A stretch of 64,000 bases of DNA from Salinarimonas ramus (GCF_014645695.1 NZ_BMMF01000002.1:395904-459903), one strand, 5' to 3'. Positions 1 to 8,854 are shown, counted from the stretch's first letter. Program-made: numbers and translations. The notes: generated by a model from the sequence alone, not told the origin.

Positions 1-477
1 GCGCGCGGCGTCTTCGCGCTCGGCACATACGGCGGCTCGAGCCATCGGCTGCGGGGGCTCGCCTGGGGCGGCGAGGACCTCTCCGCGGACATCGGCGCGG
101 AAGCCAACCGCGATGCCGCCGGCGCCTATACCGAGCCCTACCGGCTGGTGCGCGCGCTCGCGCTGATGGGCGCGGCCGCGGCCGAGGTCGACGCCATCGA
201 CGCCGTCCACACCACGTTCCGGGACCTCGATGCGCTCGCCGCCGAATGCCGCGAGGCCCGCCGCGACGGCTTCGTCGCCAAGCTCGCGATCCACCCGGCG
301 CAGGTGCCGGTGATCAACGAGGCCTTCACGCCTTCATCCGACGAGATCGCCCGGGCGCGGGCCATCGTCTCGGCCTTCGAGGCGAATCCCGGCGCGGGCG
401 TGGTCGCCATCGACGGCGAGATGATCGACATGCCGCACTTGAAGCGCGCCCGCCGCGTGCTCGCGCGAGCGGGGTGA
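1..477 (+). CDS. CitE-like lyase (HpcH/HpaI aldolase / citrate lyase beta family), C-terminal part
   Basis: The reading frame is open from the first base, so the N-terminus lies outside the window; 158 residues are visible. The segment WGGEDLSADIGA near residue 22 and the later IHPAQV...INEAFTPS segment are hallmarks of CitE-like (beta-methylmalyl/malyl-CoA or citryl-CoA lyase type) TIM-barrel proteins, which cleave or form C-C bonds of acyl-CoA substrates. The acidic residues of WGGEDL belong to the metal-binding face of the family. The substrate cannot be told from the C-terminal part. It ends 8 bp before the convergent TauE/SafE gene. Confidence 0.85.
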   Translation, partial: ARGVFALGTYGGSSHRLRGLAWGGEDLSADIGAEANRDAAGAYTEPYRLVRALALMGAAAAEVDAIDAVHTTFRDLDALAAECREARRDGFVAKLAIHPAQVPVINEAFTPSSDEIARARAIVSAFEANPGAGVVAIDGEMIDMPHLKRARRVLARAG

Positions 478-484
478 CGAACGG

Positions 485-1315
485 TCACTCGAAGATCGAC
501 ACCACGAACCGCAGGCACACGAGCGCGAGGAAGATGCCGAAGGCGACCTCGAGCTTACGCTTGGGCCAGGCGTGGGCGAGGTTCACGCCGATCTGGGCGG
601 TGATCAGCGTCGTCGGCACGACCAGCAGGAAGCCCAGGAGCGAGACGAAGCCGATCGCGTCGGGCGGCAGGCCCTCCTTGCCCCAGCCGGCGAAGACGTA
701 GCCGATCGCGCCGGGGATCGAGATGATCAGCCCCAGCCCCGCGGACGTCGCCACGGCCTGGTGGATGCCGCGCCCGTGCAGCGTCATCAGCATGTTCGAG
801 ATCTGCCCGCCGCCGATGCCCATCAGCGCCGAGGCGAGGCCGATGAAGGAGCCGTAAGCGCGAAGCAGCCAGCCCTTCGGCAGGTCGGTGGCGAGCCGCC
901 AGGTGTCGTTGCCGAAGAGGAGCTTGATCGAGTTGAAGCCGGCCACGAGGATGAAGACGAGCTTGAACACCCACGGATCGGCGAAGCGCGCCACCGCCGA
1001 GCCGACGAGCACGCCCACGATCACCGGGACCGCCCAGGACTTCAGGAGCGCCATGTCGACGGCGCCCTTCTTGTAGTGCCCGCGAAAGGACTTGATCGAG
1101 GTGGGAATGATGATGGCGAGCGAGGTGCCCACCGCCAGCGGCATGCGCACCTCCTCGTCGACGCCCAGCAGCCGGAAGGCCTCGAACAGGATCGGCACGA
1201 TGATCGCGCCGCCACCGACGCCGAACAGGCCCGCGAGCACGCCCGCCAGCGCACCGGCCGCGAGGAGGCCGGCGGCGAGCATCGCGAGATCGCCGAGGGG
1301 AATGCCGAGGAACAT
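485..1315 (-). CDS. TauE/SafE family sulfite/anion exporter
   Basis: Predicted inner-membrane protein of 276 residues with about eight hydrophobic segments. The N-terminal GVLAGLFGVGGGAIIVPIL segment and a second GLASALMGIGGGQISNML segment are the paired glycine-rich repeats of the TauE/SafE (DUF81) family, which exports sulfite, sulfoacetate or other organic anions. The start chosen is the ATG at 1315, followed directly by the hydrophobic first helix; a longer frame upstream is arginine-rich and unlike a membrane-protein N-terminus. No sulfur-metabolism gene lies next to it, so the substrate is open. Confidence 0.9.
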   Translation of the reverse strand: MFLGIPLGDLAMLAAGLLAAGALAGVLAGLFGVGGGAIIVPILFEAFRLLGVDEEVRMPLAVGTSLAIIIPTSIKSFRGHYKKGAVDMALLKSWAVPVIVGVLVGSAVARFADPWVFKLVFILVAGFNSIKLLFGNDTWRLATDLPKGWLLRAYGSFIGLASALMGIGGGQISNMLMTLHGRGIHQAVATSAGLGLIISIPGAIGYVFAGWGKEGLPPDAIGFVSLLGFLLVVPTTLITAQIGVNLAHAWPKRKLEVAFGIFLALVCLRFVVSIFE

Positions 1316-1441
1316 GGAAAGCCCGCCTGTCGCGCACGTGAGGTTACGCTGCCGTATGCGGGTTCGGCGACCGGCGCGCAAGCGGCGCGCCGGCCAGGGC
1401 GGTTTGGCATTACCCCACCGGGCGCACACCCGTGCGCGCGA

Positions 1442-1897
1442 TCAGTCCACGATCCCGGCGCGATCCTCGATCGCCATCAGCGTCGCCGTGAGGAGCGCGC
1501 AGAGCTTGCGGCTCCCGGCGTCGCCGGCGATCGCCTCGGCGAACACCTCCGCCTGGGAGAGCGTGAGCGTGCGCCCGGCCTTCACCACGGTCCCGATCGC
1601 CACGAGGCGCGCGCCGGCGGCCGGGGCGAGGAGGTTGATCTTGAACTCGGCGGTGAGGACGCCGCGGCCCTCCGGCATGCGCGTGAGCGCGGCGTAGCCG
1701 GCGGCTGAATCGGCGATGGTCGCGACCGCTCCGGCATGCACGAACCCGTGCTGCTGGAAGAGCGCCGGCACGACGGGCAGCACGATGACGACTCGGCCGG
1801 GCTCGACGGATTCGAGCGTGGCGCCGAGCGTCGTCATCAGCGCCTGCTTGGCGAAGCTCGCCTCGATGCGGGCCGCGGTGGCGGCGAGAGACGTCAC
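1442..1897 (-). CDS. PaaI-family hotdog-fold thioesterase
   Basis: A 151-residue protein with the PaaI-type motif HGFVHAGAVATIADSAAGYAA (residues about 49-69), in which the HG and the acidic residue of the long helix line the acyl-CoA thioester site. Proteins of this family hydrolyse acyl- or aryl-CoA esters in the cytoplasm. The start is a GTG whose bases overlap the TGA of the upstream dusA (GTGA), so the two are probably translationally coupled. The specific acyl group is unknown. Confidence 0.88.
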   Translation of the reverse strand: MTSLAATAARIEASFAKQALMTTLGATLESVEPGRVVIVLPVVPALFQQHGFVHAGAVATIADSAAGYAALTRMPEGRGVLTAEFKINLLAPAAGARLVAIGTVVKAGRTLTLSQAEVFAEAIAGDAGSRKLCALLTATLMAIEDRAGIVD

Positions 1898-2901
1898 GCG
1901 GCGTGCTTCCGCGCATCCGCGGCGTCCGCCGCGCGGCGCACGTGGGCGACGGCCTCGCGAAGGGTCTCGAGCCCCGCGCCCGGCTTCACAGCCTCCATGG
2001 CCAGGTGGCGGCGATAGGCGCGCGCGCCGGGACGCCCGGCGAAGAGGCCGAGCATGTGGCGCGTGATGGTCGACAGCCGCGCTCCCTCCGCCAGCCGCGC
2101 GGCGACGTAGGGCTCGAAGGCCTCAACCGCCTCGAACCCGTCCGCCACGGGCGCCGGCTCGCCGAACAGATCCGGGTCGACACGCAGCAGGATCTCCGGG
2201 TCGTGATAGGCCGCGCGCCCCAGCATCACGCCGTCGACGTGATCCAGTGCGTCGCGGCAGGTCTCGATCGTGGCGATGCCGCCGTTCAGGGCGACGGGGA
2301 GGTCCGGCAGGCGCGCCTTGAGCCGGTGCACGCGCCCGTAATCGAGGGGCGGCACGTCGCGGTTCTCCTTGGGGGAAAGCCCCTGCAGCCAGGCTTTTCG
2401 CGCATGCACGACGAGGGCGTCGGCGCCGGCGGCGACCACGGCGTCGGCGAGCGCGTCGAGCGCCGCCTCCGGATCCTGGTCGTCGACGCCGATGCGGCAC
2501 TTCACGGTGACGGGCACGGATACGGCAGCCTTCATCGCCGCCACGCAGTCGCCCACGAGCGCCGGCTCGCGCATCAGGCAGGCGCCGAAGCGCCCGTCCT
2601 GCACCCGGTCGGACGGGCAGCCGATATTGAGGTTCACCTCGTCGTAGCCGAGATCCGCGCAGATCCGCGCCGCCTCGGCGAGCTCGCTCGGATCCGACCC
2701 GCCGAGCTGCACGGCTACGGGATGCTCCGCCTGCGAGAAGCCGAGCAGGCGTTCGCGATCGCCGTGGATCACGGCGCCGGTCGTCACCATCTCCGTGTAG
2801 AGCCGCGCGCGCCGCGACAGGACGCGATGGAACGCCCGGCAGTCGCGGGTCGTCCAGTCCATCATCGGTGCGACGCAGAAGCGGATGTCGTCTGGAATCA
2901 T
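1894..2901 (-). CDS. dusA: tRNA-dihydrouridine synthase DusA
   Basis: FMN-dependent reductase that converts uridines 20/20a in the D-loop of tRNA to dihydrouridine. The 335-residue product begins [17 protein letters not shown], has the [19 protein letters not shown] stretch carrying the catalytic cysteine (GACLM), the VKCRIG strand, and the DusA-typical [16 protein letters not shown] segment. The ATG at 2901 matches the family start; the frame continues upstream without conserved sequence. It overlaps the thioesterase gene by 4 bp and is divergent from rpmH, 284 bp away. Confidence 0.95.
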   Translation of the reverse strand: MIPDDIRFCVAPMMDWTTRDCRAFHRVLSRRARLYTEMVTTGAVIHGDRERLLGFSQAEHPVAVQLGGSDPSELAEAARICADLGYDEVNLNIGCPSDRVQDGRFGACLMREPALVGDCVAAMKAAVSVPVTVKCRIGVDDQDPEAALDALADAVVAAGADALVVHARKAWLQGLSPKENRDVPPLDYGRVHRLKARLPDLPVALNGGIATIETCRDALDHVDGVMLGRAAYHDPEILLRVDPDLFGEPAPVADGFEAVEAFEPYVAARLAEGARLSTITRHMLGLFAGRPGARAYRRHLAMEAVKPGAGLETLREAVAHVRRAADAADARKHAA

Positions 2902-2993
2902 GGCTCCGAGATAGCCGCGAGGCCGCGCTGCGGCAAGCGCCGGCGAGCTCTCGGGGCCCCGCGCGGGCCCCCGTTCCCACCGCCGACGGCGCG

Positions 2994-3022
2994 TTGACTT
3001 TCGGGGTCCCATCCTGCATAAG
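2994..3022 (+). promoter_or_regulatory. Sigma-70-type promoter of rpmH
   Basis: TTGACT at 2994-2999 and CATAAG at 3017-3022 are separated by exactly 17 bp. It sits 164 bp before rpmH in the divergent dusA-rpmH gap, which would give a long rpmH leader. Nothing else was recognised in the 3023-3185 leader. Confidence 0.6.
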
Positions 3023-3185
3023 CCGCCCGACTGGAGCGGCGCTCGTGCGAGCGACGTCGGCTCCCCTGTGCACCACGACACGATTCGGGCCGTCGAAGCG
3101 CGAGCAGCGCGTGCGGGTCTCTTTCACGGAGACCGCGTGCCGCCGGGAATGCGGCCCCGAGACAGACGAGAGCGGAGACGAGGCC

Positions 3186-3320
3186 GTGAAGAGGACGTAT
3201 CAACCCAGCAAGATCGTGCGCAAGCGCCGTCACGGCTTCCGTGCGCGCATGGCGACGGTCGGCGGCCGCAAGGTCATCGCGAACCGTCGCTCCAAGGGGC
3301 GCAAGCGCCTCTCCGCGTGA
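3186..3320 (+). CDS. rpmH: 50S ribosomal protein L34
   Basis: A 44-residue, strongly basic protein starting at GTG ([18 protein letters not shown]) and ending KGRKRLSA, matching L34 over its whole length, including the central GFRARM and GRKVIANRR segments. It is a component of the large ribosomal subunit. It is followed 31 bp later by rnpA, the classic rpmH-rnpA pair, and is probably cotranscribed with rnpA and yidC from the promoter at 2994. Confidence 0.97.
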   Translation: MKRTYQPSKIVRKRRHGFRARMATVGGRKVIANRRSKGRKRLSA

Positions 3321-3351
3321 GGAGAGGCGGGTCGTGGAGGGCGATCGAGCG

Positions 3352-3900
3352 ATGCGCGGACCTGACGACGCGCCGCTTGTCGGTCGCCTGACGAAACGAC
3401 GGGAGTTCGTCGCGGCGGCCTCGGGCCGCCGTTTCCATTCGGAGCGCATGACGGTCCAAGGCCTCAGGCGCGACGACGAGGGGACGCTGCGCGTCGGCTT
3501 CACCGTGACCAAGAAGGTCGGCCACGCCGTCGAGCGCAACCGCATCAAGCGGCGGCTGCGCCACGCCGCGCGCGAGGCCCTCGCTCGCGGCGGCGCCGAC
3601 CTCGGCTGCGGCGCGCGGCATGACGCCGCGGCGGATCGCGTCCCGGACGCGCCCCTCCCCCCGCATCCGCTGCCCCCGGCGGATATCGTCGTCATCGCGC
3701 GACGTCCGGCGCTCCAGGCGCCGTATTCTTCCCTCATTGACGATCTCGCGCGCGCCCTCCACGTGGTGACGAAGCCCGGCGGCGCGCGGCCCGATCGCGG
3801 AGGCGCCCCGCGCGGACCCCGCCGCGGGCGCGGCGACGCCTCCGGGCAGACGAGCCGGCGCGACGCGCCACCTTCCGGCCTTTCCGAAAAGACACCGTAG
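3352..3900 (+). CDS. rnpA: Ribonuclease P protein component
   Basis: Protein subunit of RNase P, which helps the catalytic RNA remove 5' leaders from pre-tRNA. The 182-residue product has LTKRREF near residue 13 and the RNR helix motif (GHAVERNRIKRRLRHAAREAL, about residues 62-82). The ATG at 3352 is supported by GGAGGG at 3336-3341. It is longer than the usual ~120 residues: there is an insert rich in Pro/Ala/Asp around residues 85-105 and a ~50-residue Arg/Gly/Pro-rich tail that looks low-complexity. yidC follows after 6 bp. Confidence 0.95.
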   Translation: MRGPDDAPLVGRLTKRREFVAAASGRRFHSERMTVQGLRRDDEGTLRVGFTVTKKVGHAVERNRIKRRLRHAAREALARGGADLGCGARHDAAADRVPDAPLPPHPLPPADIVVIARRPALQAPYSSLIDDLARALHVVTKPGGARPDRGGAPRGPRRGRGDASGQTSRRDAPPSGLSEKTP

Positions 3901-3906
3901 AGCTCC

Positions 3907-5745
3907 ATGCGCGACGAAGACTCCCGCAACCTGATCCTGGCGATCGTCCTCTCGGTGATCGTGTTCGTCGGCTGGACGTATTTCTACGCCGCCCCGCAGG
4001 CGCAGCGCGAAGCCGACCTCGCGGCTCAGCAACAGGCGGCCCAGGCGGTCGACCCGGCCCGGCCGAACCTGCCGCTGCCCTCCGACGGCGGCGTCGCCCC
4101 CGGCGCGCCGACGCAGACCGTCGCCCCCGGCACGAATCTGCCGGCGACCCGCGAGGCCGCGATCGCGGCCGCGCCCCGCATCCCGATCTCGACGCCCTCC
4201 AAGGAGGGCTCGATCAACCTGCGCGGCGCGCGGATCGACGACCTGATCCTGAAGGACTACCAGGAGACGACGGACCCCGATTCGGACCCGATCGTCCTCC
4301 TTTCCCCCTCGAACAGCGCCAATCCCTACTATGCCGAGTTCGGCTGGGTCGGCGGCGGCGAGGTGCCCGGCGGCCTGCCCGATTCGCAGACCGTGTGGCA
4401 GACGAACGACGAGGCGCTCACCCCCGCGACGCCGGTGACGCTCACCTTCGTCAACGAGGCGGGCCTGACCTTCGAGCGCACCATCACGGTGGACGAGGAC
4501 GCGCTCTTCACCGTCGAGGACCGCGTCCTCAACGAGACAGGCGCGCCCGTCACGCTCTACCCCTACGGCTTGGTCTCCCGCCACGGCGTGCCGAACGTCA
4601 TGGGTTACTTCGTGCTGCACGAGGGCTTCATCGGCGTGCTGGGCGAGGAAGGCCTGCAGGAATGGGGCTACGACGACGTGGCGGAGGCCGAGCGCCTCTC
4701 GGCCAACGTCACGGGCGAGAGCTGGGCCGCGGAGACCGGCGGCTGGGTCGGCATCACCGACAAGTACTGGGCCACCGCCATCGTGCCGGACCAGGACACG
4801 GCCTTCACCGGACGGTTCACGTCGGAGGCGAGCGGGGGCAGCCCGGTCTTCCAGGCCGACGCGCTGGGTGCCGCGCGAACGCTGGCGGCGGGCGAGGAGC
4901 TCGTTTCGACCAAGCGCCTCTTCGCGGGCGCCAAGGAGGTCGACGTCGTCGACGGCTACGCCGAGGCCTTCGACATCCGCCAGTTCGACCTCCTGATCGA
5001 TTGGGGATGGTTCTACTTCATCACCAAGCCGATGTTCTACGCGCTGGACTTCTTCTTCACGATGTTCGGCAATTTCGGCGTCGCGATCCTGATCGTGACC
5101 GTGATCCTGAAGCTGTTCTTCCTGCCGCTCGCCAACAAGTCCTACGCCTCCATGGCCAAGATGAAGGCCGTGCAGCCGGAGATGATGGCCATCCGCGACC
5201 GCTACGGCGACGACCGGATGAAGCAGCAGCAGGAGCTGATGGAGCTCTACAAGCGCGAGAAGATCAATCCGGTGGCCGGCTGCTGGCCGGTGCTGATCCA
5301 GATCCCGGTCTTCTTCGCGCTCTACAAGGTGCTGTTCGTCACGATCGAGATGCGGCACGCGCCCTTCTTCGGCTGGATCCAGGATCTCGCCGCGCCGGAT
5401 CCGACGTCGATCTTCAACCTCTTCGGGCTCATCCCCTGGGAGACCCCGGCGCTGCTGACGGTCGGCATTTGGCCGATCCTCATGGGCGTGACGATGTTCG
5501 TCCAGATGAAGATGAACCCCGAGCCGCCGGACCCGGTGCAGAAGGCCGTATTCACCTGGATGCCGGTGATCTTCACCTTCATGCTGGCGTCGTTCCCCGC
5601 GGGTCTCGTCATCTACTGGGCCTGGAACAACCTCCTCTCCGTCCTGCAGCAGGGCTTCATCATGCGCCGCCACGGCGTGAAGATCGAGCTGTGGGACAAC
5701 ATCAAGAAGATGCTCGGCGCCGGACGCGCCGCGGCGAAGGGGTGA
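3907..5745 (+). CDS. yidC: Membrane protein insertase YidC
   Basis: 612-residue Oxa1/YidC-family insertase for inner-membrane proteins, alone or with SecYEG. It has an N-terminal membrane anchor (residues 8-27, [19 protein letters not shown]), a large periplasmic beta-sandwich domain (about 60-350), and the conserved C-terminal five-helix core, starting around [16 protein letters not shown] and including the [11 protein letters not shown] cytoplasmic helix and the [19 protein letters not shown] helix. Length is normal for Gram-negative YidC. It directly follows rnpA, as in most bacteria. Confidence 0.97.
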   Translation: MRDEDSRNLILAIVLSVIVFVGWTYFYAAPQAQREADLAAQQQAAQAVDPARPNLPLPSDGGVAPGAPTQTVAPGTNLPATREAAIAAAPRIPISTPSKEGSINLRGARIDDLILKDYQETTDPDSDPIVLLSPSNSANPYYAEFGWVGGGEVPGGLPDSQTVWQTNDEALTPATPVTLTFVNEAGLTFERTITVDEDALFTVEDRVLNETGAPVTLYPYGLVSRHGVPNVMGYFVLHEGFIGVLGEEGLQEWGYDDVAEAERLSANVTGESWAAETGGWVGITDKYWATAIVPDQDTAFTGRFTSEASGGSPVFQADALGAARTLAAGEELVSTKRLFAGAKEVDVVDGYAEAFDIRQFDLLIDWGWFYFITKPMFYALDFFFTMFGNFGVAILIVTVILKLFFLPLANKSYASMAKMKAVQPEMMAIRDRYGDDRMKQQQELMELYKREKINPVAGCWPVLIQIPVFFALYKVLFVTIEMRHAPFFGWIQDLAAPDPTSIFNLFGLIPWETPALLTVGIWPILMGVTMFVQMKMNPEPPDPVQKAVFTWMPVIFTFMLASFPAGLVIYWAWNNLLSVLQQGFIMRRHGVKIELWDNIKKMLGAGRAAAKG

Positions 5746-5867
5746 CCGCACGGACCTCGCTCGCACCAGGCGAGCAAGGTCGCTTCTCCGGCGCGAGATC
5801 GCTCGCACCTTTGCGCACGATGGCCGGACGCAGTACGCTCGTGCGGCATTCGACGAGGGCCCGGTCC

Positions 5868-6098
5868 ATGCACATCGATGCTCGAAGCGAGGGACGGATC
5901 GCCGTCGCGGAAGAGCTGCTCCGCGAGGCGGAGCGGCACGAGGTGGACGTGTCCCGAGCGGCGGAGGACGGCCTGCGCCGCGCCATCGAGAGCGCACGCG
6001 TGGCGCGATGGCTCGCCGAGAACGAGACCGCGATCGACGGCGCGAACCGTTGGGTCGAGACCAACGGCCTGCCGCTCGCCGGCTTCCGCCCCGCCTGA
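5868..6098 (+). CDS. ccdA: CcdA-family antitoxin, apparently orphan
   Basis: 76-residue CcdA-type protein: an N-terminal strand, a ribbon-helix-helix-like DNA-binding part (AEELLREAERHEVDVSRAAEDGL) and a C-terminal toxin-wrapping tail (ARWLAENETAIDGANRWVETNGLPLAGFR). CcdA neutralises the gyrase poison CcdB and represses its own operon. An ATG overlaps its stop (TGATG at 6096-6100), exactly where ccdB would start, but that frame ends after 16 codons and has no CcdB features. The toxin gene thus seems lost. The start is the first ATG matching the family. Confidence 0.82.
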   Translation: MHIDARSEGRIAVAEELLREAERHEVDVSRAAEDGLRRAIESARVARWLAENETAIDGANRWVETNGLPLAGFRPA

Positions 6099-6191
6099 TG
6101 CCGGACCTGCAGGGTCCTAGACCGAGACGCCATAGGTCAAAATCGTAAGCGAGGCGGCTGTCGGCGGCCGCAACGTTCATATGCCGTGTGC

Positions 6192-6239
6192 TTGCCCTCC
6201 GACCGGCGCAGGCCTATGTTTGAAGCATAGGCCGGAGGG
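6192..6239 (+). promoter_or_regulatory. vapBC promoter with overlapping operator palindrome and ribosome site
   Basis: TTGCCC at 6192-6197 and TATGTT at 6215-6220 are 17 bp apart. A perfect 8-bp inverted repeat, GGCCTATG (6211-6218) and CATAGGCC (6226-6233) around a 7-base loop, covers the -10 and the likely transcription start, as expected for an operator bound by the VapB-VapC complex. GGAGGG (6234-6239) follows directly and serves vapB. Confidence 0.65.
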
Positions 6240-6244
6240 ATGCC

Positions 6245-6478
6245 ATGAACGAAGTGCGTCGGGTCAGTCTGTTCCGCAATGGCCGAAATCAGGCAGTCCG
6301 CATTCCGCGCGAATATGAGCTGCCCGGGACGGAGGCGATCGTACGCCGCCAGGGCGCGACGCTCGTGATCGAGCCCGTACCGGCAACCTCACTGCTCGAA
6401 TGGCTCGCGACGGCGGAGCCGGTCGACGAGTCTTGGCCCGAGGTCGACGATCCGCCGCCTGAGGAGGTCGAACTCTGA
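6245..6478 (+). CDS. vapB: VapB-type antitoxin (AbrB/MazE-like)
   Basis: 77-residue protein with an AbrB-like swapped-hairpin DNA-binding domain (RVSLFRNGRNQAVRIPREYELPG, residues 6-28) and an acidic, tryptophan/proline-rich tail (ESWPEVDDPPPEEVEL) that would bind and block VapC. It should bind the palindrome just upstream and repress its own operon. The SD GGAGGG lies 5 bp before the ATG. Its TGA overlaps the proposed start of vapC. Confidence 0.9.
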   Translation: MNEVRRVSLFRNGRNQAVRIPREYELPGTEAIVRRQGATLVIEPVPATSLLEWLATAEPVDESWPEVDDPPPEEVEL

Positions 6479-6879
6479 AGTACCTTCTCGACACCAACGT
6501 ACTCTCGGACCTGATTCGAAACCCGAGATCTAGCCCCGTCACCTCACGCATCGCAGCAGTGGGTGAGCATGCCGTGCTCACGAGCCCCTTCGTCGCATGC
6601 GAGCTGCGCTACGGTGCGATCAAGAAGGACTCGAGCCGTCTTGCCGCGGCGGTCGACGCGCTGCTGCAGCGCCTTGTCGTGGCCGATATCGACACCAATG
6701 CTCTCGTGCATACCTATGCTCGCGCACGTGCTGATCTGGAGCGCGCAGGAGAGCCTATCGGCGCCATGGACCTCCTCATCGCGTGCCATGCCCTGTCGCT
6801 CGGCTGCGTTGTCGTCACGCGCAACCGGCGTGAATTCTCACGCGTGCACGGCCTAGCTGTCGAGAACTGGCTCGACTGA
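6475..6879 (+). CDS. vapC: VapC-type PIN-domain ribonuclease toxin, predicted CTG start
   Basis: PIN-domain RNase toxin, 134 residues when read from CTG at 6475. The frame begins (L/M)KYLLDTNVLSDL, the normal VapC N-terminus with the first catalytic Asp, followed by the Glu of ACELRYG and the Asp of AMDLLIA. An in-frame TGA at 6460-6462 leaves no ATG, GTG or TTG before the catalytic Asp. GGAGGT at 6463-6468 sits 6 bp before the CTG, which overlaps the vapB stop (CTGA). Starting at the GTG at 6559 would remove the first 28 residues and the catalytic Asp. Confidence 0.85.
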   Translation: MKYLLDTNVLSDLIRNPRSSPVTSRIAAVGEHAVLTSPFVACELRYGAIKKDSSRLAAAVDALLQRLVVADIDTNALVHTYARARADLERAGEPIGAMDLLIACHALSLGCVVVTRNRREFSRVHGLAVENWLD

Positions 6880-6902
6880 TACCACCCCCGCCCACCGTCC
6901 CC

Positions 6903-7187
6903 TCACTGCAGCCCGTTTCCGCCCGGCGGGGTGATCGCGATCGGCGGTGGCTCGAGGCGGGGGAACATCTCCAGCCGGTCGATGCGTTGGCGCAGCTGTC
7001 CTTCCTCGAAAGTCTGCTGGCGCTCGAACTCGCCGAGACGTCGCTGGAGCTGCAGATCGCGGTTGGTGCGATCGATCGTGCGCTCCGCCGGCGTGCGCAG
7101 GGGCAGAGGCCCCGGCGCCTGCGCGGCGGCCGGTGAGAGCGCGAGGAGGAGCGCGGACATCGCCGCGGGGAGGATGCGTATCGTCAT
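6903..7187 (-). CDS. Small predicted secreted protein
   Basis: 94 residues. Residues 1-24 look like a signal peptide (LPAAMSALLLALSPAAAQA) with an AxA cleavage site. The mature part is short, rich in Arg/Gln/Glu (RTIDRTNRDLQLQRRLGEFERQ), probably one amphipathic helix, then a proline-rich end. No family is recognised. Convergent with vapC and divergent from the TrmJ-like gene. Confidence 0.6.
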   Translation of the reverse strand: MTIRILPAAMSALLLALSPAAAQAPGPLPLRTPAERTIDRTNRDLQLQRRLGEFERQQTFEEGQLRQRIDRLEMFPRLEPPPIAITPPGGNGLQ

Positions 7188-7295
7188 GCCCTAGAGATGG
7201 GGATGCGACCATGGCCACGCCAAGGCGGGCCGTCGCGGACACCACGACATGGCCCGGCTCTTCCGCTCGGCCCGCGCTTTGGCTAAAGCACGAGC

Positions 7296-8072
7296 ATGAG
7301 CACCGAAAGCAGCACTTCGAGCGACACCCGGGCGCCGGTCGTCATCCTGGTCGAGCCGCAGATGGGCGAGAACATCGGCATGGCCGCCCGCGCCATGGCG
7401 AACTTCGCGCTTCCCGAGATGCGCCTCGTCGCGCCTCGCGACGGCTGGCCGAACCCGGCCGCGACAGCGACGGCCGCGGGGGCGACGCATCTCCTCGAGA
7501 GCGCCACGGTCTTTCCCGACACGCGCGCGGCAATCGCCGACCTCACCCTCGTCTACGCGACGACGGCGCGCGAGCGCGGGCAGATGAAGCGCGTCCTCGG
7601 CCCGAAGGAAGCCGTGGCGGAGGCCCGCCCGGCGATCGCCGGCGGGGGGCGCGTGGGCATCCTCTTCGGGCGCGAGCGCGAGGGGCTGTGGAACGACGAG
7701 ATCGCGCTCGCGGACGCGATCCTCACCTATCCGGTGGACCCGGCCTTCCCGTCCCTGAACCTCGCCCAGGCGGTGCTGCTTTTGGGCTACGAATGGTTCT
7801 CGCAGTCGCAAGAGGGCGCGCTGCCCTTCGCGGAGGTGGAACGGGTGCCGGCGTCCCGCGAGATGGTGGTCTCGTTCTTCGACTTCCTCGAGGCCGAGCT
7901 CGACGCGCGCGGCTTCTACCCGCCCGAGAAGCGCACCACCATGACCCGCAACATGCGCGACATGTTCCTGCGCCGCGGCCTCTCCGAGCAGGAGGTGCGC
8001 ACCTTCCGCGGCGTCGCCTCGACGCTGATGCGCTCGCCGCGCAAGCTGGCGGGCGACGAGCCGGCGGCGTGA
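7296..8072 (+). CDS. TrmJ-type RNA 2'-O-methyltransferase (SpoU family)
   Basis: 258-residue SPOUT/SpoU methyltransferase, probably modifying the ribose at position 32 of tRNA as TrmJ does. It shows the SpoU motifs EPQMGENIGMAARAM (motif 1, residues about 20-34), GILFGREREGL (motif 2) and FPSLNLAQAVLLLGYEW (motif 3), which build the knotted AdoMet site. The C-terminal helical extension is usual for TrmJ. murI overlaps its stop by 4 bp (GTGA), so the two are coupled. The exact RNA target is inferred from family resemblance. Confidence 0.9.
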   Translation: MSTESSTSSDTRAPVVILVEPQMGENIGMAARAMANFALPEMRLVAPRDGWPNPAATATAAGATHLLESATVFPDTRAAIADLTLVYATTARERGQMKRVLGPKEAVAEARPAIAGGGRVGILFGREREGLWNDEIALADAILTYPVDPAFPSLNLAQAVLLLGYEWFSQSQEGALPFAEVERVPASREMVVSFFDFLEAELDARGFYPPEKRTTMTRNMRDMFLRRGLSEQEVRTFRGVASTLMRSPRKLAGDEPAA

Positions 8073-8854
8073 CGCGCCTCCTGGTCCTCGATTCCGGCGT
8101 CGGCGGGCTGACCGTGCTCTCCGAGATCCGCCGGGCGCGCCCGGACGCCGAGATCCTCTACCTCGCCGACGACGCGTTCTTCCCCTATGGCGGTCTCGCG
8201 GAGGAGGCGCTCGTCGCGCGGGTCGTGGCGCTCGTGGAGGAGAGCCTGCGCGACTTTCCCGCGGACGGCGTCGTCGTCGCCTGCAACACGGCCTCCACGC
8301 TCGTCCTCGCGCCTCTGCGGGCGCGACTCGGGATCCCGATCGTCGGAACCGTCCCCGCGGTGAAGCCCGCGGCCGCGGCCTCGCAGACGAAGCGCTTCAG
8401 CGTGCTCGCGACGCCCGGCACCGTGCGGCGGGACTATACCCTCGCGCTGATCGCCGAGCACGCGGCCGGCTGCGCCGTCACCCTCGTCGGCGCGCCCCGC
8501 CTCGCGGCCTACGCGGAAGCCGAGCTCATGGGCGCGCCCGTGCCGGACGCCGATCTCCTGGCGGAGATCGCGCCCAGCTTCGTCGAGGCGGACGGCACGC
8601 GCACGGACGCGGTCGTCCTCGCCTGCACGCACTACCCCCTCCTCGTCGCGCGCTTCGAGCGGATCGCCCCCTGGCTCGTGGCCTGGCTCGACCCCGCGCC
8701 CGCAATCGCGCGGCGGGTGACGAACCTCTTCGGCGAGTCCGCCGCGGACGCGCCGCCGGCGCCGGCCGCGATCCGCTTCACCAGCGGGCGCACGCCGGCG
8801 CCGCCCCTCGCCGAGGCGCTCGCCGCCCGCGGGCTGACGCTCGCCCGGCCCTAG
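8069..8854 (+). CDS. murI: Glutamate racemase
   Basis: Cofactor-independent racemase supplying D-glutamate for peptidoglycan. The 261-residue protein starts at GTG (VTRLLVLDSGVGGLTVL) with the conserved DSGVGG, has the FPYG loop, and both catalytic cysteines in CNTAS (residue about 72) and CTHYP (about 185). The GTG overlaps the TGA of the preceding methyltransferase gene. Its stop overlaps the stop of the convergent SMP-30 gene in the shared tetranucleotide CTAG at 8851-8854. Confidence 0.93.
   Translation: MTRLLVLDSGVGGLTVLSEIRRARPDAEILYLADDAFFPYGGLAEEALVARVVALVEESLRDFPADGVVVACNTASTLVLAPLRARLGIPIVGTVPAVKPAAAASQTKRFSVLATPGTVRRDYTLALIAEHAAGCAVTLVGAPRLAAYAEAELMGAPVPDADLLAEIAPSFVEADGTRTDAVVLACTHYPLLVARFERIAPWLVAWLDPAPAIARRVTNLFGESAADAPPAPAAIRFTSGRTPAPPLAEALAARGLTLARP

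Noticed and set aside
3274..6180. Long open frame on the minus strand opposite rnpA-yidC
   Set aside because: No conserved motif; it mirrors well-established genes on the other strand.
6559..6879. GTG at 6559 as vapC start
   Set aside because: It would remove the first catalytic Asp and the conserved LLDTN segment, leaving a non-functional PIN domain.
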